This document shows positions 1-10,513 of a stretch of 64,000 bases of DNA, piece after piece. Both the position numbers and the translations under genes were made by a program. The notes under the pieces were generated by a model. The model worked only from the letters and a program-made list of their open reading frames with translations, was not told where the DNA came from and did not search any database. The DNA is taken from assembly GCF_018131105.1 (NCBI RefSeq), contig NZ_JAFCJI010000002.1:186001-250000 (forward strand). Reading direction: 5' to 3'. This stretch comes from Bradyrhizobium manausense. Its GTDB lineage: Bacteria > Pseudomonadota > Alphaproteobacteria > Rhizobiales > Xanthobacteraceae. Every line of letters starts with the position of its first letter. The first letter of the stretch is position 1.

Positions 1-380
1 ATGCTGTCGCCGCCGGCCGCCGCGATCATGTAATGCACCGGCGGGATCTCCATGCCCATGATCGCCAGGATGGTGCAATAGGTCGGATGGGCATGCACGA
101 CGGCGTCGGCGTCGGCACGGGACTTCAGGATGTCCAGATGGAAACGCCACTCGCTGGACGGCTTCTGGCCGGGGGCATGCGAGCCGTCCATCGCCATGAA
201 CACGATCTGGTCAGGCGTCATGGCGTCATAGGGCACGCTGGTCGGGGTGATCAGCAGCCCATCGCCATGCCGCACGCTGATGTTGCCAGAGGTGCCCTGG
301 TTGATGCCGAGCGCGTTCATGCGGCGGCAGGCGTCGATGATGGCCTGTCTCTTGTCGAGTTCGTCCGTAGTCATCGACAT
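1..380 (-). CDS. Class II aldolase/adducin family protein (5' part only)
   Basis: This gene is read leftward and runs off the window, so only about 126 N-terminal residues are present. The motifs NQGTSGNISVR, SSEWRFHLDI and VVHAHPTYCT match the class II (zinc) aldolase/adducin fold of L-fuculose-phosphate aldolase and relatives; the His-x-His in the last motif belongs to the metal site. Two in-frame ATGs (ends at 380 and 374) are possible and neither has a strong ribosome binding site. The substrate cannot be told from this part: fuculose phosphate, ribulose phosphate or methylthioribulose phosphate are all handled by the family. Confidence 0.85.
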   Translation of the reverse strand, partial: MSMTTDELDKRQAIIDACRRMNALGINQGTSGNISVRHGDGLLITPTSVPYDAMTPDQIVFMAMDGSHAPGQKPSSEWRFHLDILKSRADADAVVHAHPTYCTILAIMGMEIPPVHYMIAAAGGDS

Positions 381-408
381 CTCGATTTCATCTCGACCTT
401 CTCGTCGA

Positions 409-442
409 TTTTCTTGCCAGTTTTCTTGCCAGTTTTCTTGGC
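409..442. repeat. Short tandem repeat, 12-bp unit
   Basis: The 12-mer TTTTCTTGCCAG occurs twice back to back (409-420, 421-432) and is followed by a third, partial copy starting TTTTCTTGGC. It lies in the region upstream of the class II aldolase. Read on the minus strand it would encode a Lys-Thr-Gly-Lys repeat, but no start codon supports a gene there. Confidence 0.7.
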
Positions 443-586
443 GATGGGCGTTTGATAGACCCGAAGTACGTCAAAGCAATGTGGCAGTGCAAGCGAAAGC
501 GGCCAGGATGGCAGCGGTCTTGTTGGATGTACCGTTACACCGGAAAATAGATCGTAATATCAACCTATTAACAGATTGACGCAGCC

Positions 587-1213
587 CTACGTCAGGCTGG
601 CCTGCACCGCCGCGATCCCGTTGATCACGAATTGCACCGAATAGGCCGCCAGCAGCATGCCGAGCACGCGCGACAACACGGCATTTCCGGTGCGCCCGAG
701 CGTCCGCGCGATCAGCTGAGCCGAGATGAAGCAGAGCATGCAGATGAGGCAGACCGCGAGGATAATCGCGATGATGATCGCGAGCTTGCCCCCATAACCG
801 GCATCTCCGGCGAGCAGCAGCGTGGTCGCAATCGCGCCGGGGCCGGCCATCATGGGGATGGCGAGCGGAAATACCGCGACATCGGAGGCATGCTCGGCGG
901 TCGCCTTGTCGGCCTCCCGCGCCTCGCGATGCGGCCGGTCACCGAAGATCATCTGGTAGGACACGCCGAACAGCAGCAGTCCACCCGCGATCTGGAACGC
1001 GGGGATGCCGATCCCGAGCTGGCGCAGCAGCCAGTTTCCGACCAGCGCAATCACGACCAGGATCGAGGCCGCGATGAACGGGGCGCGCAGTGCCACCGTC
1101 CGCTTGATCGTGTCGGGCATGCCCCCGGTCGCGGCCAGAAACGCAGGCGCAAGGCCGACGGGATCGATCACCAGCAACAGCGTGACGAAGGCGGACAGGG
1201 CGAAGTCGAGCAT
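587..1213 (-). CDS. MarC family integral membrane protein
   Basis: A protein of 208 residues, the normal MarC/UPF0056 length. It opens with MLDFALSAFVTLLLVIDPVG and is hydrophobic throughout with about six predicted membrane segments; a GPGAIAT motif lies in the second half. The longer reading frame to 1468 would add 85 polar residues and overlap the divergent gene at 1359, so the start at 1213 is preferred. MarC proteins are inner-membrane proteins of uncertain transport function; the old link with multiple antibiotic resistance is not supported for the family. Confidence 0.85.
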   Translation of the reverse strand: MLDFALSAFVTLLLVIDPVGLAPAFLAATGGMPDTIKRTVALRAPFIAASILVVIALVGNWLLRQLGIGIPAFQIAGGLLLFGVSYQMIFGDRPHREAREADKATAEHASDVAVFPLAIPMMAGPGAIATTLLLAGDAGYGGKLAIIIAIILAVCLICMLCFISAQLIARTLGRTGNAVLSRVLGMLLAAYSVQFVINGIAAVQASLT

Positions 1214-1358
1214 GGCTTGGGCGTCTCGGACGAGCGTGGACGGCCAGCCATAGCGGCTTGCTGGGGCCTTCGCGAGGAACATTTGCAAACGCCGGCTCTT
1301 GATCGCGTGAGGATTGAGGAAGGGCGTGCCTTCCCGTGTCACCTCATGAGGAGGATCA

Positions 1359-1928
1359 ATGGCTAAGAAAGCAAAGAAACGTGCGTCCAAGAAAAAGACC
1401 GCGTCGCGCCGCCCGCGCCAGGCGCCTAAGATGTTGAGCGATCTGTTTCTGGAAACACTGAAAGACATCTATTTCGCGGAGAACAAGATCATCAAGACAC
1501 TGCCCAAGATGGCCAAGGCCGCCCATTCGAAAGACCTTGCCGCCGCCTTCAACAAGCATCTGCGGGAGACGCAGGGCCAGGTCAAACGTCTGGAGCAGAT
1601 CTTCCGGATGCTGAACAAGCCCGCGCGCGGCAAGCCATGCGAGGCGATCAACGGCATTACCGACGAAGGCGCCGAGATCATGAAGGATTTCAAGAACGCC
1701 CCTGCCCTCGACGCCGGCCTGCTCGCGGCGGCGCAGGCCGTCGAGCATTACGAGATCTCCCGTTACGGCACATTGCGCACCTGGGCCGAGGAGCTCGGCA
1801 TGCCCGAGGCGGCAAGGTTGCTTCAGGCCACGCTGGACGAGGAAGAGGCCACCGATCACACGCTGACCGAGCTCGCCACATCAGTGATCAACCTTGAAGC
1901 GGAGGCCGAATACCGCGAAGCCGCCTGA
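1359..1928 (+). CDS. Ferritin-like protein, YciE/YciF (DUF892) family
   Basis: A protein of 189 residues. The first 25 residues are very basic (AKKAKKRASKKKTASRR), followed by a DUF892 ferritin-like four-helix domain with FAENKIIKTLPKM, AVEHYEISRYGTL and DEEEATDHTL carrying the Glu/His residues expected for a di-metal centre. An AGGAGGA ribosome binding site precedes the ATG. Family members are stress-associated proteins of poorly defined role. The lysine-rich tail suggests binding to nucleic acid (inference). It is transcribed away from marC. Confidence 0.85.
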   Translation: MAKKAKKRASKKKTASRRPRQAPKMLSDLFLETLKDIYFAENKIIKTLPKMAKAAHSKDLAAAFNKHLRETQGQVKRLEQIFRMLNKPARGKPCEAINGITDEGAEIMKDFKNAPALDAGLLAAAQAVEHYEISRYGTLRTWAEELGMPEAARLLQATLDEEEATDHTLTELATSVINLEAEAEYREAA

Positions 1929-2114
1929 TCCACGTCCCGCCCAATTGTTGCCTTCGGCGCCGCGGAACATCTTTCGCGGCGTCGATGCGTCTGAGCGCAA
2001 GGGCCCCCTCCCGATCGAGGGGCCAGGCATGCCCCAGACGAGCGATGCTGGAATTTGCGGGAACCATCACCATATCCCCGTCTTCCAACCGCAGCGCCTT
2101 CCCCGAGTTTTGCC

Positions 2115-2498
2115 ATGCAACCTAAAAATCCCTTTGACTGGATGCTGTCCGAGGCCCTCGACCAGCTGACCCGCGCCGAACGGCTGCGGCAGCAGTTCGG
2201 CCGTCAGGAAGCCTGCTGGGAGCCGCCGATCGACGTGCTCGAGACCGAGCACGAGCTCCTGATCCTGGTCGCGCTTCCCGGCGTCAATCCTGACAATGTC
2301 GAGACGGTGATCCAGGACGGCGTGCTCGTCATCTCGGGCCAGCGCACGCTTCCGCCGGAGCTTCGCAACGCCCGCATCCACCGGCTCGAGCTGCCGCAGG
2401 GGCGTTTTGAGCGTCGCATTGCATTGCCCCTTGGCCGCTACGCCATCAGCCGCTTCGTGATGGACGGCTGCGTCGCACTGCGCCTCGCCAAATCCTGA
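2115..2498 (+). CDS. Hsp20/alpha-crystallin small heat shock protein
   Basis: Small heat shock protein of 127 residues. The alpha-crystallin core is seen in LLILVALPGVNPDNVE, DGVLVISGQR and the closing RIALPLGRY. The start MQPKNPFDW at 2115 is the usual Hsp20 opening; the upstream frame to 2055 is proline-rich and unlike the family. The usual C-terminal I-x-I contact motif is not evident, so oligomer assembly may be weaker. The lon gene begins 8 bases after the stop, so the two form a protein quality control operon. Confidence 0.85.
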   Translation: MQPKNPFDWMLSEALDQLTRAERLRQQFGRQEACWEPPIDVLETEHELLILVALPGVNPDNVETVIQDGVLVISGQRTLPPELRNARIHRLELPQGRFERRIALPLGRYAISRFVMDGCVALRLAKS

Positions 2499-2506
2499 GG
2501 TCGATC

Positions 2507-4900
<2,394 letters not shown>

Positions 4901-4904
4901 TGCG

Positions 4905-5060
4905 ATGAAGAAATTGCTGGAAGGAGCGAAGCGCTCGCGGAAGGCACAGCGGCTGCGCCAGCTGCTCGGTCGTGCCATCGACCGGGTGCGCGATGCACTT
5001 GCAGGACCGGAGCCGCGGCTTCAGCCGATCCCGGTCCGGGTGAAGCGCCGCAAGGGCTGA
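4905..5060 (+). CDS. Small basic protein, 51 residues
   Basis: A short ORF starting 4 bases after the lon stop and running to the shared terminator. The protein starts MKKLLEGAKRSRKAQRL and ends VRVKRRKG; Arg and Lys make up about a third of it. It looks like one amphipathic helix followed by a basic tail. Spacing and direction make it part of the hsp20-lon operon. The GGCGGAG at the end of lon can serve as ribosome binding site. No family was recognised. It may be a small regulator, a Lon substrate, or a chance ORF. Confidence 0.55.
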   Translation: MKKLLEGAKRSRKAQRLRQLLGRAIDRVRDALAGPEPRLQPIPVRVKRRKG

Positions 5061-5094
5061 TCCCCTCCGTATCGGCCCCTGCGTCACTCAAACC

Positions 5095-5124
5095 AAAAGG
5101 CCCCCTCTCATCGAGGGGGCCTTT
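5095..5124. terminator. Bidirectional rho-independent terminator between lon operon and hup
   Basis: An inverted repeat with arms GGCCCCCTC and CGAGGGGGCC (5099-5121) has AAAA on the left and TTT on the right, so it can stop transcription from both sides. It lies between the convergent small basic ORF and the HU gene. Confidence 0.8.
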
Positions 5125-5130
5125 GCGTTA

Positions 5131-5433
5131 TCAGGCCACGGCGTCCTTGGCGGCCTTGACCGGGCGGGCGCGGACGATCTTCCGGGCCGGCTTGGCCTTG
5201 AACATCATCTCTTCACCCGTGAACGGGTTGGTGCCCTTGCGCGCCTTGGTCGCGGGCTTCTTGATGACCACGAACTTGGCGAAGCCCGGCACCAGGAACA
5301 GGCCGCTCTTCTTGAGCTCCTTGTGGCCGACGTCGGTCAGCGTCTCCATGACGTTCTTGACGTCGCGCTTGGAGAGCTCGGTGGCGGTCGCGATCTTTTC
5401 GATCAGCTGCGATTTCGACATTTGGGTTGGCAT
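5131..5433 (-). CDS. HU family DNA-binding protein
   Basis: Histone-like protein of 100 residues that bends and compacts DNA as a dimer. It shows the HU order: SKSQLIEKIA helices, the VPGFAKFVV beta region, then KGTNPFTGEEMMFKAKP, where the arm carries the Asn-Pro that wedges into DNA. A lysine/alanine tail (ARPVKAAKDAVA) follows. The start MPTQMSKSQ at 5433 has a GAGGAG ribosome binding site; the longer frame to 5700 runs through the leader. HU genes often follow lon in alphaproteobacteria, but here the gene faces lon. Confidence 0.92.
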   Translation of the reverse strand: MPTQMSKSQLIEKIATATELSKRDVKNVMETLTDVGHKELKKSGLFLVPGFAKFVVIKKPATKARKGTNPFTGEEMMFKAKPARKIVRARPVKAAKDAVA

Positions 5434-5766
5434 CGTGTCTCCTCTGATTCGTTGCCGGTTGCATATTAGACCAACCGGCGAAGGCCTATAGCCTTCTGCA
5501 CAGTTTTGTCGCGGTTTTACGGGCTTTTTTGGCCCCCTGCGACAAAAACCCCTGCATTTTAGCGGCTTCCAGAGCGGAAGGTGCCTTGGGCAGCGGTTTT
5601 TGCCTTGTTTCAAAGGCCCGCAAGCAGCCTTGCTAAAGCTGATTCGATGCTTTCGACAAGCGACGACCGGCCTCTTTGTGAGAGGAGGAGCGCGATTCAC
5701 CCTGAAAAATAAGGCTGGATCGTCGCTCTGAGGCGTTTCCCCCTGCCTTTTACGGGGCGCGGGGAG
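5434..5766. promoter_or_regulatory. HU leader with two inverted repeats, no gene
   Basis: No convincing gene lies in this 333-base stretch. GCCGGTTG and CAACCGGC (5454-5479) form a perfect 8-base inverted repeat just upstream of the HU ribosome binding site. Further up, TTTTGTCGC and GCGACAAAA (5504-5547) form a perfect 9-base inverted repeat flanking a GGGCTTTTTTGGCCCC segment. These are candidates for autoregulatory or leader structures of hup; the function is inferred from position only. Confidence 0.5.
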
Positions 5767-6999
5767 CTAGATGCGCTCGATGATGACCGCCGGAGCCATG
5801 CCTCCGGCGGCGCACATGGTCACGAGGCCGCGCTTGAGATCGCGCCGTTCGAGCTCGTCGAGCACGGTGCCGATCAGGATCGAGCCGGTCGCGCCGATGG
5901 GATGACCGAGCGCGATCGAGCCGCCGTTGACGTTGACCTTGGCGCGATCGAGCTTGAGATCGCGGATGTATTTTTCCGCAACGACCGCAAAGGCCTCATT
6001 GATCTCGAAGAGATCAATGTCGTCGACGGTGAGCCCGGCCTTCGCCAGCACCTTCCGCGTCGCCGGCACCGGTGCATTCAACATCAGGGTCGGCGAGTCC
6101 CCCATGTTGGCCATCGCGACCACGCGAGCGCGCGGCTTCAGGCCGTGCGCCTTGGCGTAGGACGGCGAGGCCAGCAGGATTGCGGCGGCGCCGTCGACGA
6201 CGCCGGACGAGTTGCCGGCGTGGTGCATGAAGTCGATGTTGAGGTCAGGATATTTCTGCAGGATCAGGCCGCGATAGGTCGTGCCCTTGTCGTCCAGCGC
6301 ATAGTCGGCGACCGCAGGGAATGCCGGCTTCAGCGCAGCAAGCCCCTCCATCGTGGTCTGCGGCCGCGGGTACTCTTCATGGTCGAGCGCGAGGCTGCCG
6401 TCCTCGCGATGGACGGGCACGAGGCTCTTCTTGAAGTGACCGCCGGCAATCGCCTGCGCAGCGCGCTTCTGGCTTTCCAGCCCGAGCGCGTCGACGTCCT
6501 GCCGCGTGATACCTTCCAGCGTCGCGATCGCGTCGGCGCAGACGCCCTGATGAGACTGCGGATGCCGCGCGCGCAGGCGCAGATTGCCGGAGTCCATCAT
6601 CATCGGACCGCCGCCACGACGTCCCTCCATCGACATCATCTCGCAGCCGCCTGCGATGACGAGGTCTTCCGCGCCCGCCATGATCGAGGATGCCGCCATG
6701 TTGACGCTGGTGATGCCGGAGCCACAGAAGCGGTCCAGCGTCACGGCGCTGGCGCGCACGTCGTAGCCGGCATCGAGCGCCGACATGCGGCCGAGGTCGC
6801 CGCCTTGCGTTGCGACCTGTGCGCTACAGCCCCAGACGATGTCGTCGACATCGGCCGTGTCGATGCCGGTGCGGTCCGCCAGCGCACGCAGCACGGTCGC
6901 GCCGAGCTGCTGCGGATGAATGCCCGACAATGCTCCCTTGCCGGCCTTGCCGACGCCGCGCGGGGTACGGCAGGCGTCGATGATCAGCGCGTCGGTCAT
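5767..6999 (-). CDS. Thiolase (acetyl-CoA acyltransferase type)
   Basis: A thiolase of 410 residues that either condenses two acyl-CoA units or cleaves 3-ketoacyl-CoA. The active-site Cys92 lies in LDRFCGSG, His366 in GHPIGATG and the second Cys396 in MCAAGGMAP. The NEAF motif is also present. An AGAGGA ribosome binding site precedes the ATG. It stands alone on the minus strand; the 3-hydroxyacyl-CoA dehydrogenase at 57387 could act in the same pathway but is far away. Beta-oxidation and acetoacetyl-CoA synthesis are both possible. Confidence 0.92.
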   Translation of the reverse strand: MTDALIIDACRTPRGVGKAGKGALSGIHPQQLGATVLRALADRTGIDTADVDDIVWGCSAQVATQGGDLGRMSALDAGYDVRASAVTLDRFCGSGITSVNMAASSIMAGAEDLVIAGGCEMMSMEGRRGGGPMMMDSGNLRLRARHPQSHQGVCADAIATLEGITRQDVDALGLESQKRAAQAIAGGHFKKSLVPVHREDGSLALDHEEYPRPQTTMEGLAALKPAFPAVADYALDDKGTTYRGLILQKYPDLNIDFMHHAGNSSGVVDGAAAILLASPSYAKAHGLKPRARVVAMANMGDSPTLMLNAPVPATRKVLAKAGLTVDDIDLFEINEAFAVVAEKYIRDLKLDRAKVNVNGGSIALGHPIGATGSILIGTVLDELERRDLKRGLVTMCAAGGMAPAVIIERI

Positions 7000-7118
7000 G
7001 GGCGTTGTCCTCTTGTTGTGAGCGTTGAGGACGGTTTTGAATCAGGGGGAGAGTGGAGTCAATGAGCGGCGAACATGCCCCTCTCTCCCGGATTTTCCGC
7101 TGCGCGTAAAATCCTGCC

Positions 7119-8582
7119 TCACGCCCCCGCGGCGTTCTTCGCGATCACGTTGCGGTAGAAGCTCGCGCTGAGTTTGGGCGTTCGCATCTGGGTGTCGAAA
7201 TTGACGTGGTACAGCCCAAACCGCTTGTTGAGCCCGTATACCCATTCGAAATTGTCCATCAGGCTCCAGAGGAAGTAACCGCGCACCGGCACGCCCTCGG
7301 CGGTAGCGCGCTGGAGCTGGGCGAGATAGTTGCGAAGGTACATGATGCGGTCGGTGTCGTAGATCTTGCCGTCTTGCGTCACCTGGTCGTCGCCGGAAGT
7401 GCCGTTCTCGCTGATGTAGATCGCGTTCGTCTTCCAGATCTTGGCGGCGAGCCTCGGCACCCAGTAGATCGTCTCCGGGCCGACGCGGAGCCAGTCCGAA
7501 TTCATGTGCGGAAAGGCCTTCGGGATCGGCAGCGGCATGAAGCCCGCCCCCTGATCGGACGCGACGATGTAGTGTTGCGGCGCGTAGATGTTGAGGCCGA
7601 GGAAATCGACCGGCGAGGAGATGATCTTCAACTCCGCATCAGTGTATTTCGGCGCGTCGGCGCCGGCATATTTCAGAAACGCATCGGTGTAGCGACCGGT
7701 CATGATGACGTTGAGATAGCCGCCGTTCATCTCCCGCAGCGCGATCTCGGCGGCGCGGACGTTCTCGGGCGTATCGATCGCGGGAATACAGGCATCAATA
7801 TTTTCGGCCGGCCCGACCCGCGTGCCGCGGCGGCCATGGGCGCGTACCGCCTGCACCGCGAGCCCGTGCGCAAGCGCGCTGTTGTGCCTGATCTGGTTCA
7901 CTTCGGCTTGCGGCAAGGTCAGGCCCGGCGCATCGATTCCGATGCCATAACCGAAATAGACGAAGCGGCCGCTCTCGTTCAGCGTGAACACGTTCTTGAC
8001 GCGATCGGTCAGGTGCTCGGCGACATAGGCTGCGTAGTCGCCGAATATCTTGCAGGTCTCGGTCGAGCGCCAGCCGCCGAAGCGATCCTGCAGCGATTGC
8101 GGCAGATCCCAGTGATAAAGCGTCAGCCACGGCTCGATGCCGTTCTTGAGGAGCTCGTCGACCAGGCGATTATAGAAGTCGAGTCCTTTCGGGTTCGGCT
8201 TGCCGTCGCCGTCAGGAAATACCCGCGGCCAGGCCACGGAGAAGCGATAGGCCTTGCAGCCGAGTTCCCTGATGAGCGCGATGTCTTCCTTGTAGCGATG
8301 GTAGTGCTCAACGGCGCGGTCGCCGGTGGTACCGTCCTCGATCTTGCCGGGGATACGCACGAACTTGTCCCAGATCGAGGCTCCTCGCCCGTCCTCTTCG
8401 ACCGCACCCTCGACCTGATAGGACGAGGTCGCGGTGCCCCAGACGAAGCCTGCCGGGAAGCCGCCGGCGCTGCGTGGCGCCGTTGCCGGCTTGGCCTCCG
8501 CGACCTCAAGAGGAGCCGTGATTCCAGCGGCGGACAGACCCGCGATTTTCGCGAACTGGCGACGCGAGACCTTGTCCGACAT
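7119..8582 (-). CDS. Tat-exported GH1 family beta-glucosidase
   Basis: A glycoside hydrolase family 1 enzyme of 487 residues. The N-terminus has a twin-arginine signal (SRRQFAK followed by a hydrophobic stretch and an Ala-rich end near residue 30), so it is predicted to act in the periplasm. The GH1 domain starts at FPAGFVWGTATSSYQVEGA; the acid/base Glu203 is in TLNES and the nucleophile Glu392 in YISENG. The usual Asn-Glu-Pro is Asn-Glu-Ser here. Aryl and alkyl beta-glucosides are typical substrates. It could feed the sugar importer at 9530-13053, which is only inference. Confidence 0.9.
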   Translation of the reverse strand: MSDKVSRRQFAKIAGLSAAGITAPLEVAEAKPATAPRSAGGFPAGFVWGTATSSYQVEGAVEEDGRGASIWDKFVRIPGKIEDGTTGDRAVEHYHRYKEDIALIRELGCKAYRFSVAWPRVFPDGDGKPNPKGLDFYNRLVDELLKNGIEPWLTLYHWDLPQSLQDRFGGWRSTETCKIFGDYAAYVAEHLTDRVKNVFTLNESGRFVYFGYGIGIDAPGLTLPQAEVNQIRHNSALAHGLAVQAVRAHGRRGTRVGPAENIDACIPAIDTPENVRAAEIALREMNGGYLNVIMTGRYTDAFLKYAGADAPKYTDAELKIISSPVDFLGLNIYAPQHYIVASDQGAGFMPLPIPKAFPHMNSDWLRVGPETIYWVPRLAAKIWKTNAIYISENGTSGDDQVTQDGKIYDTDRIMYLRNYLAQLQRATAEGVPVRGYFLWSLMDNFEWVYGLNKRFGLYHVNFDTQMRTPKLSASFYRNVIAKNAAGA

Positions 8583-8736
8583 TGATGCTGCCTCCGGCTG
8601 ATTGCTGCGGCGGCACCATGGCGGGGCGGAAGCGTTTTGAGAAGCGCCCGCACCGAGATTTCAGGATGCAGAATTGCGCCGCGCGGGCGCACCATGTCGG
8701 GGCAGGCAATGCGGCGAGCCGCGATGGCTTCTGTGC

Positions 8737-9144
8737 TCAGCGCGAGCGTTTCGGCAACCTTGGAAGCTTGCCGGGATTGAACGCTGGGACCTGCCCGGCT
8801 GGTTCGGGCGATGCCGCCGGCGGTTCCGTCAGAATGAGCGTTCCCTGCAGGACGACTCCCCGCGCCTGCCCTGCTGTCGCCGTGTAGGTCGCAATCTTGC
8901 CGGGGCACGTCCCTTCGATGTCCAGCGTGAGTTCATCATAGACGCCGAAGACCGTGACGCGTCCCTCGGTATGGCGCTTGGTCAAAACGGTCGCGGTGAA
9001 GCGATCGCCATCAACCCTGCACGAGCCGTGATACGTCATCAGGCTGTCGCGGCCCCAAATCTGGCCGTCTGCGACATGGACAATGCCGGTGCCCTGATCG
9101 AGCGGCGTGTTGTACCACGCCGCGTAGGTACCATCCTTCAGCAT
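8737..9144 (-). CDS. GrlR-like small regulatory protein
   Basis: A protein of 135 residues opening MLKDGTYAAWYNTPLDQGTG, with WGRDSLMTYHGSC following. This pattern resembles the GrlR family, small beta-barrel proteins first described as negative regulators of a type III secretion activator and now found alone in many proteobacteria. The start at 9144 has a GGGAGA ribosome binding site; the frame to 9177 adds 11 unlike residues. The C-terminal 30 residues are Pro-rich and probably disordered. No secretion genes are nearby, so its role here is unknown. Confidence 0.55.
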   Translation of the reverse strand: MLKDGTYAAWYNTPLDQGTGIVHVADGQIWGRDSLMTYHGSCRVDGDRFTATVLTKRHTEGRVTVFGVYDELTLDIEGTCPGKIATYTATAGQARGVVLQGTLILTEPPAASPEPAGQVPAFNPGKLPRLPKRSR

Positions 9145-9529
9145 GGGAGCAGTCTCCCCCTGGTCTCGCCACGCCAATCATCCGCACGATCAGCGCTAAA
9201 GCCCGGTTAACGACGCGGCCCGTACCAACCCGGTAGGCCGCCTCGGAGACTTCAAGTTCCTTGATCAAGTTCAGGATGATGAACGCCCGCCAGGCGAGCG
9301 CCGGGGCGATTTCGCGCGAACGTCAGCCCCTGTTGCACGCTCGGCGTGCCTTTGCTACGCTGAGGTACGTGCCTCATTTCACCTCACGGGCCGGCGGGTG
9401 ACCGCGCCTGCCGCAAGGATGCGGTCGGCGGCCGACCTGCGCGGCCCGCGAGATTGAGACATGCGCCCAATTCGGGCTCAAGCAGAGTTGGCCTTCATGA
9501 AGGGCTGACCGCACAAGGGGAGGATGAAC
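9145..9529. other. Intergenic region upstream of sugar ABC operon
   Basis: This 385-base stretch separates the leftward GrlR-like gene from the rightward sugar importer and must hold both promoters. The only clear signal is the GGGGAGG ribosome binding site at 9517-9523. No gene, strong repeat or recognisable operator was found. Confidence 0.5.
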
Positions 9530-10483
9530 ATGCAGCGTCTCTTGATCGCAGGTGTATCTGTCGCATTCACAATTGCTCTGGGCCTCGGTTCGGCGAACGC
9601 GGCCGACAAGAAGGTTCTGGCCTTCGTCGTCAACGGCGCGTCCGACTTCTGGAAGATCGCGGAAGCCGGCGTCAAGAAGGCCCAGGGCGAGCTGCCCAAT
9701 TACAATCTTCAGCTCAAATATCCGGAACAGGCCGCCGCTGCCGTTCAGCAGCGCATGATGGACGACCTCGTCGCTGCCGGTGCCGCCGGCATTATGGTGA
9801 GCGCGGTCGATCCGAAGAACCAGGTCGAGCATCTCAACAAGATCGCCTCGCAGACGCTGCTGTTCACCACCGACAGCGATGCGCCGAACTCGAAGCGCAT
9901 CGCCTATATCGGCTCGTCCAACGTCGATCTCGGCAAGGACGCCGGCAAGCTGATGCTCAAGGCGCTGCCGAACGGCGGCAAGTGCGTCGGCTTCGTCGGT
10001 CTGCCCGGCGCCGACAACGCGCGCGAGCGCATCGAGGGCGTCAAGGAGACCATCAAGGGCTCGAAAGTCGAGCTGGTCGACGTTCGCGGCGACGAGATCG
10101 ATCAGACCCGCGCCAAGCGCAACGTCGAGGACATCCTCGCCGCCATGCCTGACGTGAGCTGCCTGGTCGGCTTCTACTCCTACAACACGCCGCGCATCTA
10201 TGAAGTGCTGAAGGAGGCCGGCAAGCTCGGCAAGATCCAGATCATCGGTTTCGACGAGGATCCGATCACGCTGGGCGGCGTCAAGGAAGGCGCGATTGCC
10301 GGCACTGTCGTGCAGCAGCCCTTCGAGTGGGGCTATCAGGGCATGAAGCTGATGGCGAAGTACATCGAGGGCGACAAGTCCGGCGTGCCCGCCAACGGCA
10401 TCATCATCGTGCCCGGCAAGGTCATCGACAAAGCCAATGTCGACGACTTCATGGCCTCGATGAAGTCGATGCTCAAGAAGTAG
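9530..10483 (+). CDS. Sugar ABC transporter periplasmic binding protein (RbsB type)
   Basis: Periplasmic binding protein of 317 residues with a signal peptide ending at ANAADKK. The mature part has the type I (ribose/LacI-like) fold: VLAFVVNGASDFWKIAEAG, then GIMVSAVDPKNQVEHL and IIGFDEDPITLGGVKEGAIAG in the hinge and C-lobe. The ATG at 9530 is chosen because GGGGAGG lies 6 bases upstream; the ATG at 9524 abuts that site. It is the first gene of a binding protein - ATPase - permease operon. The sugar is not evident; ribose, xylose or a related pentose or polyol would fit. Confidence 0.9.
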   Translation: MQRLLIAGVSVAFTIALGLGSANAADKKVLAFVVNGASDFWKIAEAGVKKAQGELPNYNLQLKYPEQAAAAVQQRMMDDLVAAGAAGIMVSAVDPKNQVEHLNKIASQTLLFTTDSDAPNSKRIAYIGSSNVDLGKDAGKLMLKALPNGGKCVGFVGLPGADNARERIEGVKETIKGSKVELVDVRGDEIDQTRAKRNVEDILAAMPDVSCLVGFYSYNTPRIYEVLKEAGKLGKIQIIGFDEDPITLGGVKEGAIAGTVVQQPFEWGYQGMKLMAKYIEGDKSGVPANGIIIVPGKVIDKANVDDFMASMKSMLKK

Positions 10484-10490
10484 GAGACCT

Positions 10491-10505
10491 GCGGGCGTTG
10501 CCCGC
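10491..10505 (+). promoter_or_regulatory. Intercistronic stem-loop after the binding-protein gene
   Basis: GCGGGC and GCCCGC form a perfect 6-base stem with a 3-base loop in the 30 bases between the binding-protein and ATPase genes. There is no T-run, so it more likely protects the binding-protein mRNA end than stops transcription. Such structures commonly let binding proteins be made in excess over the transporter. Confidence 0.6.
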
Positions 10506-10513
10506 AACCGTCA

